Positions 7,771 through 17,206 of a stretch of 64,000 bases of DNA are shown here, in pieces. The stretch lies in NCBI GenBank assembly GCA_013306675.1, contig JABLUY010000113.1, forward strand, positions 1 to 64,000, written 5' to 3'. Under the pieces are notes generated by a model that worked only from the letters and a program-made list of their open reading frames with translations, did no database searches and had not been told where the DNA came from. Position 1 is the first letter of the stretch; the number at the start of each line of letters is the position of its first letter. A program made the position numbers and the translations under genes. Origin of the DNA: Thraustochytrium sp. TN22 (taxonomy: Eukaryota > Sar > Bigyra > Thraustochytrida > Thraustochytriidae).

Positions 7771-10329
7771 TCATGCAGGCGCAAAGACGTGCAGCGCCTT
7801 GCAGTCCGTCGTGACGCGAGCAATGTAGTCACGCAGAAGCGCACGCTCGTGCGAGGTCTCCGCGTAGCGCTGGAAGCCGTCGCGGAGACGGTCGTGCGGG
7901 CGCAAACGCAGCGACGGCAGCCCGCGCGCGAGACGCTCCAGCATGTCGTGGTCCCGCGCCGTGCGCTCTGCCGCCGAGAGCGCGCCGTCGTCCGCCTCCA
8001 AGGTGGCCACAACCGAGGCGAAATGCATGTGCATGTTGCGCAGGTTTGCCAGGTCCTGCTGCGAGATGCGCGGCCCACCAATCTCCGCCAGCGCCGGGTC
8101 GCGCTCTAGCAGCGCGCTCAAACGCTCTACCACGGCACGGTGCTTGAGGATCTCCAGGAAAAACAGCACCCGCGTGCGGTCGTCAAAGAGGTCGCTGCTC
8201 AGCAAAAGGTTCACCATATGCACCACGTGCGTGCACAGGCCCAAAAACCGGTCGGGGGCGAAGCCAGGAAAGGTGTCGACGCCTAGGGCGAGGCGCTCCA
8301 GGAGCGAAAACAGCCCGCGCGACACCAGCACCCAGTCTACACCCAGCACGCGCGTCGCGCTCTGCGGTGCCTGTGTGCCGAACGTGCGCTTCTCGAACAT
8401 GATGAGCCGATGCAAGACGTCCACTGCACGTGCACACAACGGCCCAGCGCCGTGCCGCACGTACTCGGCGTGCGGGGCTTCCGCTTCCGTGTCAAAGGGC
8501 GCCGTCGGCATCGCGGGCGTCACGCCTGCGCCTGACGGAGCGTTCGCGCCCGAGCCTGCCTGCTGCACGTTCGTCGCCGCGGTGTCCCCAACAGAGGCGC
8601 CGCCGTCCGGCGTCATGGGCTCGGGGCGCGCATGCTCTAGGAGGACGCAGGCCACTTGACTGTACAGCGTGGCGGCCAGCGACTTTTCCACGACGCGCAT
8701 CGAGTGCCGCTCCAGGCTCGCGCGGTAGTTGGCCGCCTCGCCATCGCCTGCGTTGCCACCCCGTTCCGAGCGGTGGTGCTTGACGGCAGGGACGAAGGCA
8801 AGGCTGCCGGCGCGTCGCGCCTGCTGCCGCTCGAACACGTGCAGACCGTCCACGTTCGCCACGTCCTCAAAGGATACCGCGAAGAGCAAGGTTGCCACCT
8901 GCACGTTCTCCGTCAGGCACCGCAACACGAGGAGCGCCAGGTGCGTGGAAAATGGCGTGCGCGTGTTGGCGTGCAAGCAAAAACTCAGAAACGTGAGCGT
9001 GTCCAAGAAGACGTCTGCGCACGCGAGTGGCTGTGGCAGGCTGTGGCCGTCGGCCGCCGCCCACGGAGGCGCGTCGTGCTCTACCAGTACCCGCAGCCAC
9101 AGGTTCGCGGAAATGCCGCCGCCGCCGCCGCTGCTGTCGCTGCTGCCCAGACGCCCACGGCCGCCGCTGCCGCCGCCGCCGCCGCCGCGCATGCTGGCCA
9201 CCTCGTACAGAAAGAGCAGCGTCACCTCGGCGCGCGCCCAGAGCGCCGCGTCGCAGAAAATCTCCGGGTTCTGTACCATGAGCGGCGGCGTCGAGGCGCG
9301 GCGCGCGCCGTCGTCTCCTGCGGCGCCCTCCAGACCACTACGCCGCACCGCGTCGGGCCCTACCGCCGCCGCGGCCACACCGGTCAGCCAAGCGCCCACA
9401 GCGGAGGTGAGCTGGCCGCCCCAGTCGATCATCGACTCGGACGCCGTGTCCATCCACCCGAGCAGGTCGCCGTCGTTCATGCGCGCATACGTGCCTGTCG
9501 TGCAGCGCACGAGCTGCGTATTGAGTTCCTGCAGCACAGCGCGCAGGGAGAAGATAGCGCGGTGCGTCTCATTCACAGAGCACGCACGCATGTGTTGCGC
9601 GAACGGGTTCCGCGACTCGTGTTTACGGTGGTGGCACAGCAGCGCCAGCTCTGCCAGCACCGCCTCGTGCTGCGCGCCGCGCTCGCTGCGCCCCAGGTTC
9701 GTCAGCAGCGCGTCGCCCAGCACCTCGTGCCGCACGCGGAAGTGGTCCAGCAGCGAGTTGCGCTCCAAGTTGCTGCACGCCATGGTGAGCGCCAGCAGCG
9801 CGTGCAGCGCCTCGCGCGCCAGTGTGGCGTCCTCGCGCACGACAGCCGCCAACGCCTCCACGAGGCTGCCCAGCACCGCCTCGGCGTCCTGCAGAGGGCA
9901 CAGCAGCTGCAGCGCCTGCTGGCGGAAGTCCACGTACGGCCGTGCCAGCAGCGCCTCCACGAGCACCGCCAGGAACTCCAGCGCGTGCTTGCGCCGCATG
10001 AGCGCCGCGGCGGCGGCCTCCTCCCCCTCGTCCGGGCCGCCCCCGGCCGCCTCGCCGTCGCGCGCGCTCACCGTCTCCAGCAGCCTGCGCACCAGCGCGT
10101 GCGTCAGCGGCGCGCCGCCCAGGCCCGCCACGGGCGCCAGCAGCTGCTCGGACCTCGCGCGCGCCACCGTCCTGCGCACGTACGCCGCGTTCACCTCCTC
10201 GTCCAGCAGCCCGCGCCACAGCGCGCCATCGGCGACCACCTCGTGCGCGCGCCGCCGCACCAGCCCGCCCGCGGCGCTCGCGAACGCGTCGCGCCGCGCC
10301 GCGCCGCCGCGCCGCGCCGCGCCGCGCAT
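7771..10329 (-). CDS. ARMH3: ARMH3/C10orf76-like armadillo-helical protein (DUF1741)
   Basis: This is an 852-residue helical protein that aligns with the ends and landmarks of animal ARMH3 (C10orf76), a Golgi PI4KB and GBF1 partner. The landmarks are an N-terminal 'WRGLLDEEV' like the human 'FWEELFLMKV', a middle 'LLCHHRKHESRNPF' like 'LLVNYRKYESVNPY', and a C-terminal 'DRLRDGFQRYAETSHERALL' like '[20 protein letters not shown]'. Human ARMH3 has 689 residues; the extra length comes from Gly/Ala-rich loops. The start at 10329 is chosen because homology begins soon after it. An upstream in-frame ATG at 10509 would overlap the start of the divergent neighbour. The identification rests on remembered family sequence and is fairly good. 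The role in phosphoinositide supply at the Golgi is inferred from that family. Confidence 0.83.
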   Translation of the reverse strand: MRGAARRGGAARRDAFASAAGGLVRRRAHEVVADGALWRGLLDEEVNAAYVRRTVARARSEQLLAPVAGLGGAPLTHALVRRLLETVSARDGEAAGGGPDEGEEAAAAALMRRKHALEFLAVLVEALLARPYVDFRQQALQLLCPLQDAEAVLGSLVEALAAVVREDATLAREALHALLALTMACSNLERNSLLDHFRVRHEVLGDALLTNLGRSERGAQHEAVLAELALLCHHRKHESRNPFAQHMRACSVNETHRAIFSLRAVLQELNTQLVRCTTGTYARMNDGDLLGWMDTASESMIDWGGQLTSAVGAWLTGVAAAAVGPDAVRRSGLEGAAGDDGARRASTPPLMVQNPEIFCDAALWARAEVTLLFLYEVASMRGGGGGGSGGRGRLGSSDSSGGGGGISANLWLRVLVEHDAPPWAAADGHSLPQPLACADVFLDTLTFLSFCLHANTRTPFSTHLALLVLRCLTENVQVATLLFAVSFEDVANVDGLHVFERQQARRAGSLAFVPAVKHHRSERGGNAGDGEAANYRASLERHSMRVVEKSLAATLYSQVACVLLEHARPEPMTPDGGASVGDTAATNVQQAGSGANAPSGAGVTPAMPTAPFDTEAEAPHAEYVRHGAGPLCARAVDVLHRLIMFEKRTFGTQAPQSATRVLGVDWVLVSRGLFSLLERLALGVDTFPGFAPDRFLGLCTHVVHMVNLLLSSDLFDDRTRVLFFLEILKHRAVVERLSALLERDPALAEIGGPRISQQDLANLRNMHMHFASVVATLEADDGALSAAERTARDHDMLERLARGLPSLRLRPHDRLRDGFQRYAETSHERALLRDYIARVTTDCKALHVFAPA

Positions 10330-10507
10330 CGCCGCCGCGCCGCCGCGCGCCGCGCCGCGGGTCTGCCGCCGCCGCGCGCCGCGGCGACCGAGGCCGTGGG
10401 AGACAGGCCGAGGCACCGTGACGGGCAGTCCCCGTTCGCTCGCCGCGGCGGCGCAACGGCGCGCGGCCTCGGCGCCGGCCGGCGGCGCGGCGCGGCGCGG
10501 CGCCGGC
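10330..10507. promoter_or_regulatory. Shared upstream region of ARMH3 and the Sfi1-like gene
   Basis: 178 bp separate the two predicted start codons. The stretch is dominated by GCGCCGC/GGCGCGG runs. It must hold the promoters and leaders of both genes, so it is a likely bidirectional promoter. No TATA-like box is visible. Confidence 0.45.
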
Positions 10508-10859
10508 ATGCGCGCGGCGGGCGCGCGCGAGGCCGCCGAGCTGGAGGCGGTGCTCGCGCGCGAGCCCGCGCGCCTGGAGCTGGACGCGCAGGACGACGTG
10601 GACCAGCTGCGGCAGCAGCGAAAGCACGAGCACGAGCTCGAGCACGAGCACGAAGACACGAGCCTCGAGGTGGACCTGGCGGCGGTCGGCGGGGACGTGG
10701 CGCAGCCGCTGAGGAGCTTGGACGATGAGAGGATTGACTTTGAGCTCGAGGTCCACGCTAGGCCCAGTGCAGCCGCCGTGAACGGGGCCCAGGGGCTGCA
10801 TGAGTACGCTGTGGCGCAGCCGCCGCCCCGGGCGCTATCGCCGCCTCCGCAGCCGCAAG

Positions 10860-10891
<32 letters not shown>

Positions 10892-13489
10892 CGGGAGCAA
10901 GCGCAAGAGCAAATCCCGCACAACAACAGGCAGCAGCACCCACTCCAGCTGCCTCGCAAGCCTGCTTTACGATCACGCTGGCGCCGAGCGGCGCAGGCAC
11001 ACCGCGAACGCCTGGAGCGGCGTGAAAAAGACTTCGTGCCGTGGGCTGCGCAAAAGATGCGCGCATCCACCAATGGCGCGGAGACCTTCGCCGAGCTGCC
11101 GCCAGCACCCGTCCCACGGCGCCGGGCATTGCGCGAGACTGGCGCGACGCAGGTCAGCGCTGCGACGCAAGCGAGCGCCCAGACGATGGCTCGGGCAGCC
11201 CAAGATAGCAAGGCACAATACGTGGCCGAGGCGCACGCGCGCCTGCAGAAACGCCAGGCGCGTGCCAAGACCATCGCAACGCAGACCAAGCCCCTCTCGC
11301 CTGTGGCGTCACCCGAGCCGCAGCCTCGCTTTGTGCTGCTCGAGCACGTCCCGGTGCCCGAGGGCGACTGCTTCGAAGTCCTGCGCCCCGGCGCGAGTCT
11401 GCCGCGGGGCGATGAGGAGGACGAAGACAGCGATATGTGGAGCGAGGATGCATCGCGGCATCCTCGCGCGGCAGCGCTCCGTGATGAAAAGCGACGCATC
11501 GAGGCCAGCTTCCAGGCGATCCGTGGCATCCTCGCGCATCGTCGCAACGCCGTGCTCCGCGAGCTGGTCGCAGACAAAGAGGAGCTGCTCAGCGTGCGCC
11601 AAGAGATGCGCAAGCAGGCCCTCGTGGCGCTGCAAGGCCCTGGCGCGGGGGCGTCGGGGCACGCCTCGTCGGTCCGTGCCGCCCCAAGAGCGCCCTTCTT
11701 GTGTGGCGCCACGCCCGCAGAGGCGTCCAGCAACAGCCGCGTCCGGACCAGCGTCGGCGCCGCGGAGAGGGCGCGCGCGCTGCCCCGCAATCGCTCTTTG
11801 GGCCCGGCCGAGCAGGCCTGGGAAGGCTCCCCGTTCAAGCTCCAGCTGCTGCACGACCTGGCGGCCAAGCTGCAGAAGCGCATCTGCTTCAGGGCTTTGG
11901 CGTGGCACGCGCGTCGCAAGGTGATCGCGCGCAAGCTTTGCCTGGAACGCGAGCTCCTGCTCGCGCGCCACACGTTGCGGCGTGCCTTCGGTGCCCTCGC
12001 GCACCTGCACGAGGAGCGCGCCTGGTTGCGCGAGCGAGCCCGCGCACGCCGCGAGCGCTTCGGTCAGGGCATGGTGCGCAGGTGTTGGCATGCCTGGCGG
12101 CGCTTCACCGCACAAAGTCTGCTGGAGCTAGGTAAAAGCGCGGTAGCCATGGCCTTCGCACGCCGCAAGGCGCTTTGGAAGGCATTTGCAGCGTGGCGGG
12201 CCCAGCCCGTGGCCATCGAGCGCTTCGAGACCATCGCCCGGCTTTGCGCGGCGCGCTTCCATTTCGAGATGACTGCGCGCCGTGTGCTCTTCCGCTGGCG
12301 CGCGCTCGCGCTGCGCAGCCGTCTCATTCGCCTGCGGCTCGTAGCGCGCGCCGCTCAGGCGCCGCTTGGGGACGCCTGTCTTCTCCCAGCGCTGTGGACG
12401 CGGCGCGGCGTCGATGCACGGCTCGCGGGGGCGCGAGCTGCAACGCGCGACAGGCTACAGGCCAGCCTCGTGCGAGCTACGCGCGACCAGCTGCGCGGCG
12501 CGGTCCAGACGGCCTGTGTCGCCGTTGTGCAGCCACTGCACGTGCGCGACTCGGTCGACCGCCGAAAGGCGGCGCGCGACGCCTATTTGATGTGCGCGCG
12601 AGTCCTCCGGCGGCCGCATCGCACGCACCGCGCGAGGCGCGTGGCTGTCGCCGTGCACCTGCCGGCGCAGCTCCTCGGGCTCGGCCTTGGCCGCCTCGCG
12701 GCACGCCCGTTGGGCGACCACCTCGCCGCACTCCGTTCCTTCGTGGCAGGCCGCTCGCTTCGCTTCCGGCTCTCCATCCACGCACCTCGTCCGGTTCAGC
12801 CCTCGCGTGCCATGGAGAACGTCCCGGGCCCGCACGACCCTCTTGCGCCACAGTACGCCTGGATGCAGGCCTGGACGCCGCCCGCCGAGACCAAGTGGCG
12901 AAGGGAGCTGCCCACGGCGCTGGCGTCTGTCCAGCGGCTCCGGCGTGCCCTGCGCGACTGGCAAGAGACTGCGCAGGCCATCGCGGGTGCCAGGCGCGCA
13001 GACCTTGCACATGACCTGCTTCTCAAGATGCGCGTCTGGCGCGGGCTCAAGGCGAACCTCGTCAGGGAACGCAAGCGCGCGCATTTGCTTGCGTGGCGCG
13101 CGCTCCTGGACCGTGGGCTCGCGCAGGGGCGCCTTGCCGTGCAGCGCCATGCGCTCGCGCACTGGCGCGAGGTCACGCGCCGCCGCCGCCTCCTGCGCAG
13201 CGTCTTCGGCCTGGCCGAGCCTCGCGGCGATACGCTCACCGAGCAGTTCCACCTCCTGTCGAAGATGCTGGCGCGCTGGCGCTCCTTCGTGCGCACGCAA
13301 AAGGACGCCCGCGCCGAATTCGCCGCGACGCTGCACTACGACGCCAGTCTCCTGGCGAAAGCCTTCTCCACATGGCGCAGCGCCCACGGTGACGCGCTCG
13401 AGCGCCGCTTCCTCCGCGCTGGGACGCTGCGCGAGGCCGCGGCCGCGCGTTCGCTGCTTTGGCACCTACCTGTCGCCCGCGTTGGCTGA
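10508..13489 (+). CDS. Sfi1-like repeat protein, possible centrin binder
   Basis: The protein has 993 residues. Its first part is acidic and Gln-rich: a CAG run at 10861-10890 encodes polyglutamine. The second half carries spaced aromatic repeats of the Sfi1 type, helices of about 25-35 residues with Leu/Phe then Trp and basic residues: 'CFRALAWHARRKV', 'CWHAWRRFTAQ', 'LWKAFAAWRA', 'VLFRWRALALRS', 'LLAWRALLDRG', 'ALAHWREVTRRR', 'MLARWRSFVRTQ', 'AFSTWRSAHGD'. In Sfi1 each repeat binds a centrin at the spindle pole or basal body. A stretch around 12360-12830 lacks clear repeats although the frame stays open. The start is the ATG inside a GCATGC palindrome. The repeats are visible; centrin binding is inferred. 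Confidence 0.68.
10861..10890 (+). repeat. Polyglutamine-encoding CAG run
   Basis: A ten-triplet CAG tract lies inside the Sfi1-like gene, in the low-complexity region before its Trp repeats. Confidence 0.9.
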
Positions 13490-13620
13490 TGGAAGCAAAG
13501 TAACCAAAAGAAACACCGCATGTACGATCCAATGATGAGGATTGCGTGCTATCGCATGGCAGAAAAGAAATGCCCGCAGAGATGACTCTCTCAGACCTAA
13601 GGTACACGCCCGGCACGCGT

Positions 13621-13680
13621 GACTCGGACTCGGACTCGGAGGCGACTCGGACCGTGACCTCCGACTCGGACCGTGACCTC
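13621..13680. repeat. Short (GACTCG)n-type tandem repeat
   Basis: Four adjoining copies of a 6-bp GACTCG unit are followed by two longer units containing GACTCGGACCGTGACCTC. The array is short and imperfect. Confidence 0.7.
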
Positions 13681-13908
13681 GTTATAGCGCACACCTATGT
13701 CCCCGCTTGGTTCGAATTCTCCCCTCCCTCTGAGTTTGACCCTTTGGCGCCCTTTGGCGCTTGCAGTGGCGTTCTGGCATCCAGTCTTGGCCTCGCTCCA
13801 GGCTTGTTCACGGGGAGGCTGGTCGGCAGACAGACGCGCAAGGCTGTCGCCGTCACAACTCGTTCGGCATTGGTCTCGTCGGCTCGCGGCGGGGCGACGC
13901 GCAGCGCA

Positions 13909-14014
13909 GCTCGGCGCAGCTCGGCGCAGCTCGGCGCAGCGCAGCTCAGCGCGGCGAAGCTCGGCCCGGCGCGGCGCGGCGTGGCGTGGCGTGGCGTGGC
14001 GTGGCGTGGCGTGG
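13909..14014. repeat. CTCGGCGCAG and GTGGC arrays
   Basis: Three to four copies of the 10-bp unit CTCGGCGCAG are followed at 13981-14014 by nearly seven perfect copies of GTGGC. The second array ends 5 nt before the predicted start codon of the next gene, so it is probably in the leader. Confidence 0.85.
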
Positions 14015-14018
14015 ACCC

Positions 14019-15455
14019 ATGCGCCTTGCGGGTCGCAGCAAGGACGACGGCGAGTTACCATGCGCCGACACTCGCGCCGAGGAGAAAAAGCTCGAGGATT
14101 GCGAGGACGAGGACGGCATCAGCACACGAAGCTCTTTCAGTAGTGTTGGCTCGTCGTGGCCGAACCGCTGGACGGCTTCGCCGCTGTCTGGGTCTGGGCG
14201 CCGGCGAGGTTGGCTTGCCCGGAAAAAATTCGCGGCCCTCATGTCATTAGGGGGGAAGGACTCCGACTCCGAGGGAATGCCGAGTCCGGAACCGTCGCCG
14301 CGAAGCACCGACTATGGCGCGCCACGCGTCCTCTCTTACACTGCGCCGCTGCTCCCGTCAATTCAGACTCAGATGCAGCTTGGCCAGGTCCAGGCGCAGC
14401 TCGACGTCGCCTTGCGCAACACGGAGAACATGAGAAAGCGCCTGGAAATCGTATTCCTTCGGACGAAGCGCATCGAACGTCAGAGTGCTCGGGCGGAGGT
14501 CGCCCTGCGGAGCCTTGTGGCAGCCGTTGTGTTAGCAGAGGTAGTCGGGCTTTGGGCCGTGACCAGCATTCCGGCCTTGGACGGTGAGATCGTTCTGGGT
14601 GTTCGACTCCTGGTTTTCGTGCTCGTGCTGGCCTTTGCGCAGGTCTCGCATCTCACCTCGGCTCGGAATATGGCCTTCAACGGCTGCGCGACTCCGCAGG
14701 CTGCGCCAGGGAAGCATCTGTGCTTCCTGAGACAGACCGCCGCGGCGGGAAAGCTGATCGCCAGACTCAATCCGGAGCAGCGCGACGCTCTTGTGCAGCT
14801 TCGCGAGCAGGTCGACGCCCGCCTCGAGGAAGTTCAGATGCAGGATCCCGGCTCATACTTTGCGTCCATCGACGACGCGCACCTCGCGCTCGCGCTCCTG
14901 CGGTCGAACCAGGTTGACGTGGCACGCACGTGCGAAGCTGTTTGTAGAGCTGTGCAGGAGCGGCACGATGGCGGGCTTGACCACCTCCTGGACGACCCGC
15001 CCACGTCGAACGAGCTTGCACTCTTCAAAAAGCTGGCGGGCCGCGAGCTGCAAGCCACTTCGCACGGACTTGAGCTCACGGACTGCTTCCTGCCGCTCGC
15101 ATCATTGGACCCCTCACAGGAGCGACAGCTCTCGGAGCGGCAATGGGAGCGTTGCCTGGCGTTTGAAGTCGCGCGCGTCACGGAGGCATTGCGCCAACTC
15201 AGCGAGCAGGAAGGGGCGGCTAAAACCACGTGCACATACGTCCTGAACCTGCAGCATGTGGACGGCCTGATGTCGCAGGTGCGTCTGGCCGCTCGCGTGC
15301 GCCACATCGTGCAGGCGACCGTCTGCGCGCCCGGCCAGCCCTTTGTGCATTGGAAGCTCCGCGTGCGAGGCGCGAAGCAAGCGCGCCTGCTCGCAGTCCT
15401 GGCGACGAGGGGCCTGCCCATCGCTGTGGCGGTGGACTCGGAGGGAGACGAATGA
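14019..15455 (+). CDS. Two-TM protein with possible CRAL-TRIO/Sec14-like tail
   Basis: This is a 478-residue protein I do not recognise with confidence. The N-terminus is acidic and Ser-rich with the phosphosite-like runs 'KDSDSEG' and 'PSPEPSPRSTDYG'. A helical stretch follows (QAQLDVALRNTENMRKRLE). Two hydrophobic helices lie at about 161-182 and 188-212, separated by a very short loop, so they probably form a hairpin. The C-terminal 240 residues begin with 'LVQLREQVDARLEEV' and 'ALALLRSNQVDVARTCEAVCRA', which resembles the helical N-part of CRAL-TRIO (Sec14) lipid-transfer domains; the rest fits only loosely. Alternatives are an unrelated membrane-anchored helical protein. The start at 14019 follows a repeat array; the frame is open further upstream but there it translates the repeats. 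It converges on the MFSD1-like gene, 83 bp apart. Confidence 0.55.
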   Translation: MRLAGRSKDDGELPCADTRAEEKKLEDCEDEDGISTRSSFSSVGSSWPNRWTASPLSGSGRRRGWLARKKFAALMSLGGKDSDSEGMPSPEPSPRSTDYGAPRVLSYTAPLLPSIQTQMQLGQVQAQLDVALRNTENMRKRLEIVFLRTKRIERQSARAEVALRSLVAAVVLAEVVGLWAVTSIPALDGEIVLGVRLLVFVLVLAFAQVSHLTSARNMAFNGCATPQAAPGKHLCFLRQTAAAGKLIARLNPEQRDALVQLREQVDARLEEVQMQDPGSYFASIDDAHLALALLRSNQVDVARTCEAVCRAVQERHDGGLDHLLDDPPTSNELALFKKLAGRELQATSHGLELTDCFLPLASLDPSQERQLSERQWERCLAFEVARVTEALRQLSEQEGAAKTTCTYVLNLQHVDGLMSQVRLAARVRHIVQATVCAPGQPFVHWKLRVRGAKQARLLAVLATRGLPIAVAVDSEGDE

Positions 15456-15538
15456 AAGGAGAAGTCTCAAAGAATTTTGGTTTCGTGTTGTGTTGTATTG
15501 TCTTGTGTTGCATGTGTTTGAGAGGTGAAGAAATCAAG

Positions 15539-17206
15539 TCAGTGGGCGCGTGTGTGGGCAAAAGAGGCTGAGTTGAGCTGCGGGGCGCGGAGGAGCGCCG
15601 CCGTGTTCAGCAGGAGCGAAAGAAGCGCAAGCGCGAGGAGCGCGCAGAGGTCGTCCGTGTACGAGGCGGAGACGTCACGCACGTATCCGAAGAGCACGTG
15701 GCCGATGCCGCCGCCCAGACTTTCAAAGACTGAGTAGACGCCAAAGGCCGTGCCGAGCGTATCGGTCCGCACCACGACCGGCACGGCGCTCTTGACCAGC
15801 GTCGGCGTGGTCGAGGTGCTCACGGAGAGCAGCAGCATAGCCACGACGGCCCACTCTGGGGTGACCGGGTCGTTGAGGAAGATAGCAAAGGCCAACGCGC
15901 ACGACACAGAGGCCAGCATGCACAGCCACAGGCGGCCGCCGTAGGCGTCGACAAAGATGCCCACGAGCGGCGCCAAGAAGATGGGCATCAGCGAGTCAAT
16001 GCTCGCCACGAGGCCGGCTTGCACTGTGCTCATTTGCGTCGCGGATCGGATGAAGTCAGCGGAGATGCCGCTGAACAGTCCGTGCAGGTTGCTGAAGGCG
16101 AGGTGCATGAAGCCGACGAGCCAGAAGGAGAGCGGTAGCAGGCGCACCCTCGAGAGCTGCAGGCGCAGGTAATAGTGCACGTGCCGCTCTTCGGTCTCGT
16201 GAGTCGCGTGCTTGGCGCGCTTGTCCTCCGCCGCGTGCGCCTCCTCCTCCTCCACGCCGGGCAGGAGCATCGCACCGTAGTATGACACGCCCGAAGGCGC
16301 GCGAGCGCGCGCGTACACTGGCGACGACCCCTCGCTGCCAGTGCCGGAGCCGCCCGATGCGGGCCACGCCCCCGTCGTAATCACGGCCGGCGCCACGCCG
16401 GCGCCGCTGGCGCCCAAGATGCCGCCCGGTGCGATGAGCGCCTGCTGCTCGGCGTCGTCCGCCACCGAAGATGCCTGGCTCTCGTGTCTGTTGAGCGCAA
16501 AGCGGAACGCCGGCTTCTTCTCGTAATTAGAGAAGAGGTAGTAGAAGATGGCGATGGCCACGCTGACAAAGAGGAAGGCGCTGCCTAGCCAGACCGCGCC
16601 GCGGAAGCCGCCCTGCATGCGCGCGAGCTCTGCCGGCAGCGCCTTGCCGACCCAGTTCGCCAGGTAGTGGACGGACTCGGTAAAGCCGATGGAGAAGGCG
16701 AGGGTGTCGCCGTCGAACCAGGAGCCCACAATAGCGCCCTGTACGATGCCCGTGCCGCCCTCGCCGAAACCGTAGATGATGCGGCCCATGAGCGCGAGCG
16801 GGAAGCTCACCAGCGACGGCATCAGAAAGAACGCGAAGAGGACGTGGCCCAAGAGCGCGATCGACGTAAAGAGCACGGCGCTAAAGTCGTGGCCCTTCTC
16901 GTCCACGAGCAGGCCAGTCAGAAAGGGCAGCAAGAGGTTGGGCCAGCTGGTCGCGGCAAGGAAGGCGCCAAACTGCGCGTGCGTGAAGATCCCCGACGCC
17001 TCCTTCTCATCGTCGCTGCCTACGAAGTACACCTTGAGCGGGCCGAGCGAGTGTTTCATGTAGTGCGCGCCAAACGGGATGAGCGACGCGCACAGCAGTG
17101 CCAGCACTTTCTGCCGCGCGCGCGTCCGCGTCGCGCTGCCGGTCGGGTCGCCGCCATCCCCATGGCCCGCCACCGCCGCCACTGCCGCCGCTTCCCCGGG
17201 GCCCAT
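15539..17206 (-). CDS. MFSD1: MFSD1-like lysosomal major facilitator transporter
   Basis: This is a 555-residue protein with about 12 membrane segments in two sets of six, split by a charged loop at roughly residues 240-345. Family marks shared with MFSD1 are 'SWPNLLLPFLTGLLVDEKG' (human SWPNVVLCFFGGFLIDR), 'GRIIYGFGEGG' with 'SWFDGD' (human GRFVFGIGGES, SWFKGK) and 'LGTAFGVYSVFESLGGGIG' (human LGTAYGFMQSIQNLGLAI). MFSD1 exports dipeptides from lysosomes. The N-terminus is long and cytosolic but I see no clear dileucine sorting motif. The start is the first ATG, in a GCGCC-rich context. The family level is secure; the substrate is inferred from MFSD1. Confidence 0.8.
   Translation of the reverse strand: MGPGEAAAVAAVAGHGDGGDPTGSATRTRARQKVLALLCASLIPFGAHYMKHSLGPLKVYFVGSDDEKEASGIFTHAQFGAFLAATSWPNLLLPFLTGLLVDEKGHDFSAVLFTSIALLGHVLFAFFLMPSLVSFPLALMGRIIYGFGEGGTGIVQGAIVGSWFDGDTLAFSIGFTESVHYLANWVGKALPAELARMQGGFRGAVWLGSAFLFVSVAIAIFYYLFSNYEKKPAFRFALNRHESQASSVADDAEQQALIAPGGILGASGAGVAPAVITTGAWPASGGSGTGSEGSSPVYARARAPSGVSYYGAMLLPGVEEEEAHAAEDKRAKHATHETEERHVHYYLRLQLSRVRLLPLSFWLVGFMHLAFSNLHGLFSGISADFIRSATQMSTVQAGLVASIDSLMPIFLAPLVGIFVDAYGGRLWLCMLASVSCALAFAIFLNDPVTPEWAVVAMLLLSVSTSTTPTLVKSAVPVVVRTDTLGTAFGVYSVFESLGGGIGHVLFGYVRDVSASYTDDLCALLALALLSLLLNTAALLRAPQLNSASFAHTRAH

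Larger units (their letters stand above)
13490..14018. other. Spacer with short tandem repeats before the two-TM gene
   Basis: 529 bp between tandem plus-strand genes. It contains (GACTCG)-like repeats at 13621-13680, a 10-bp CTCGGCGCAG repeat at 13909-13941 and a GTGGC pentamer array next to the following start codon. Otherwise it is lower-GC sequence with no convincing gene. Confidence 0.55.

Noticed and set aside
10510-11973. Extension of the ARMH3 frame by about 490 codons past its start
   Set aside because: The extension is antisense to the Sfi1-like gene, has no homology and is Ser/Cys/Arg-rich. ARMH3 similarity begins only after 10329.
12360-12830. Possible frameshift or hidden intron in the Sfi1-like gene
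   Set aside because: Repeats fade here, but the frame is open, other frames look worse and I could not pick a convincing donor and acceptor. Kept as one exon.
13700-13730. GGTTCGAATTC resembling a tRNA T-loop
   Set aside because: No paired T stem, anticodon arm or acceptor stem could be built around it.
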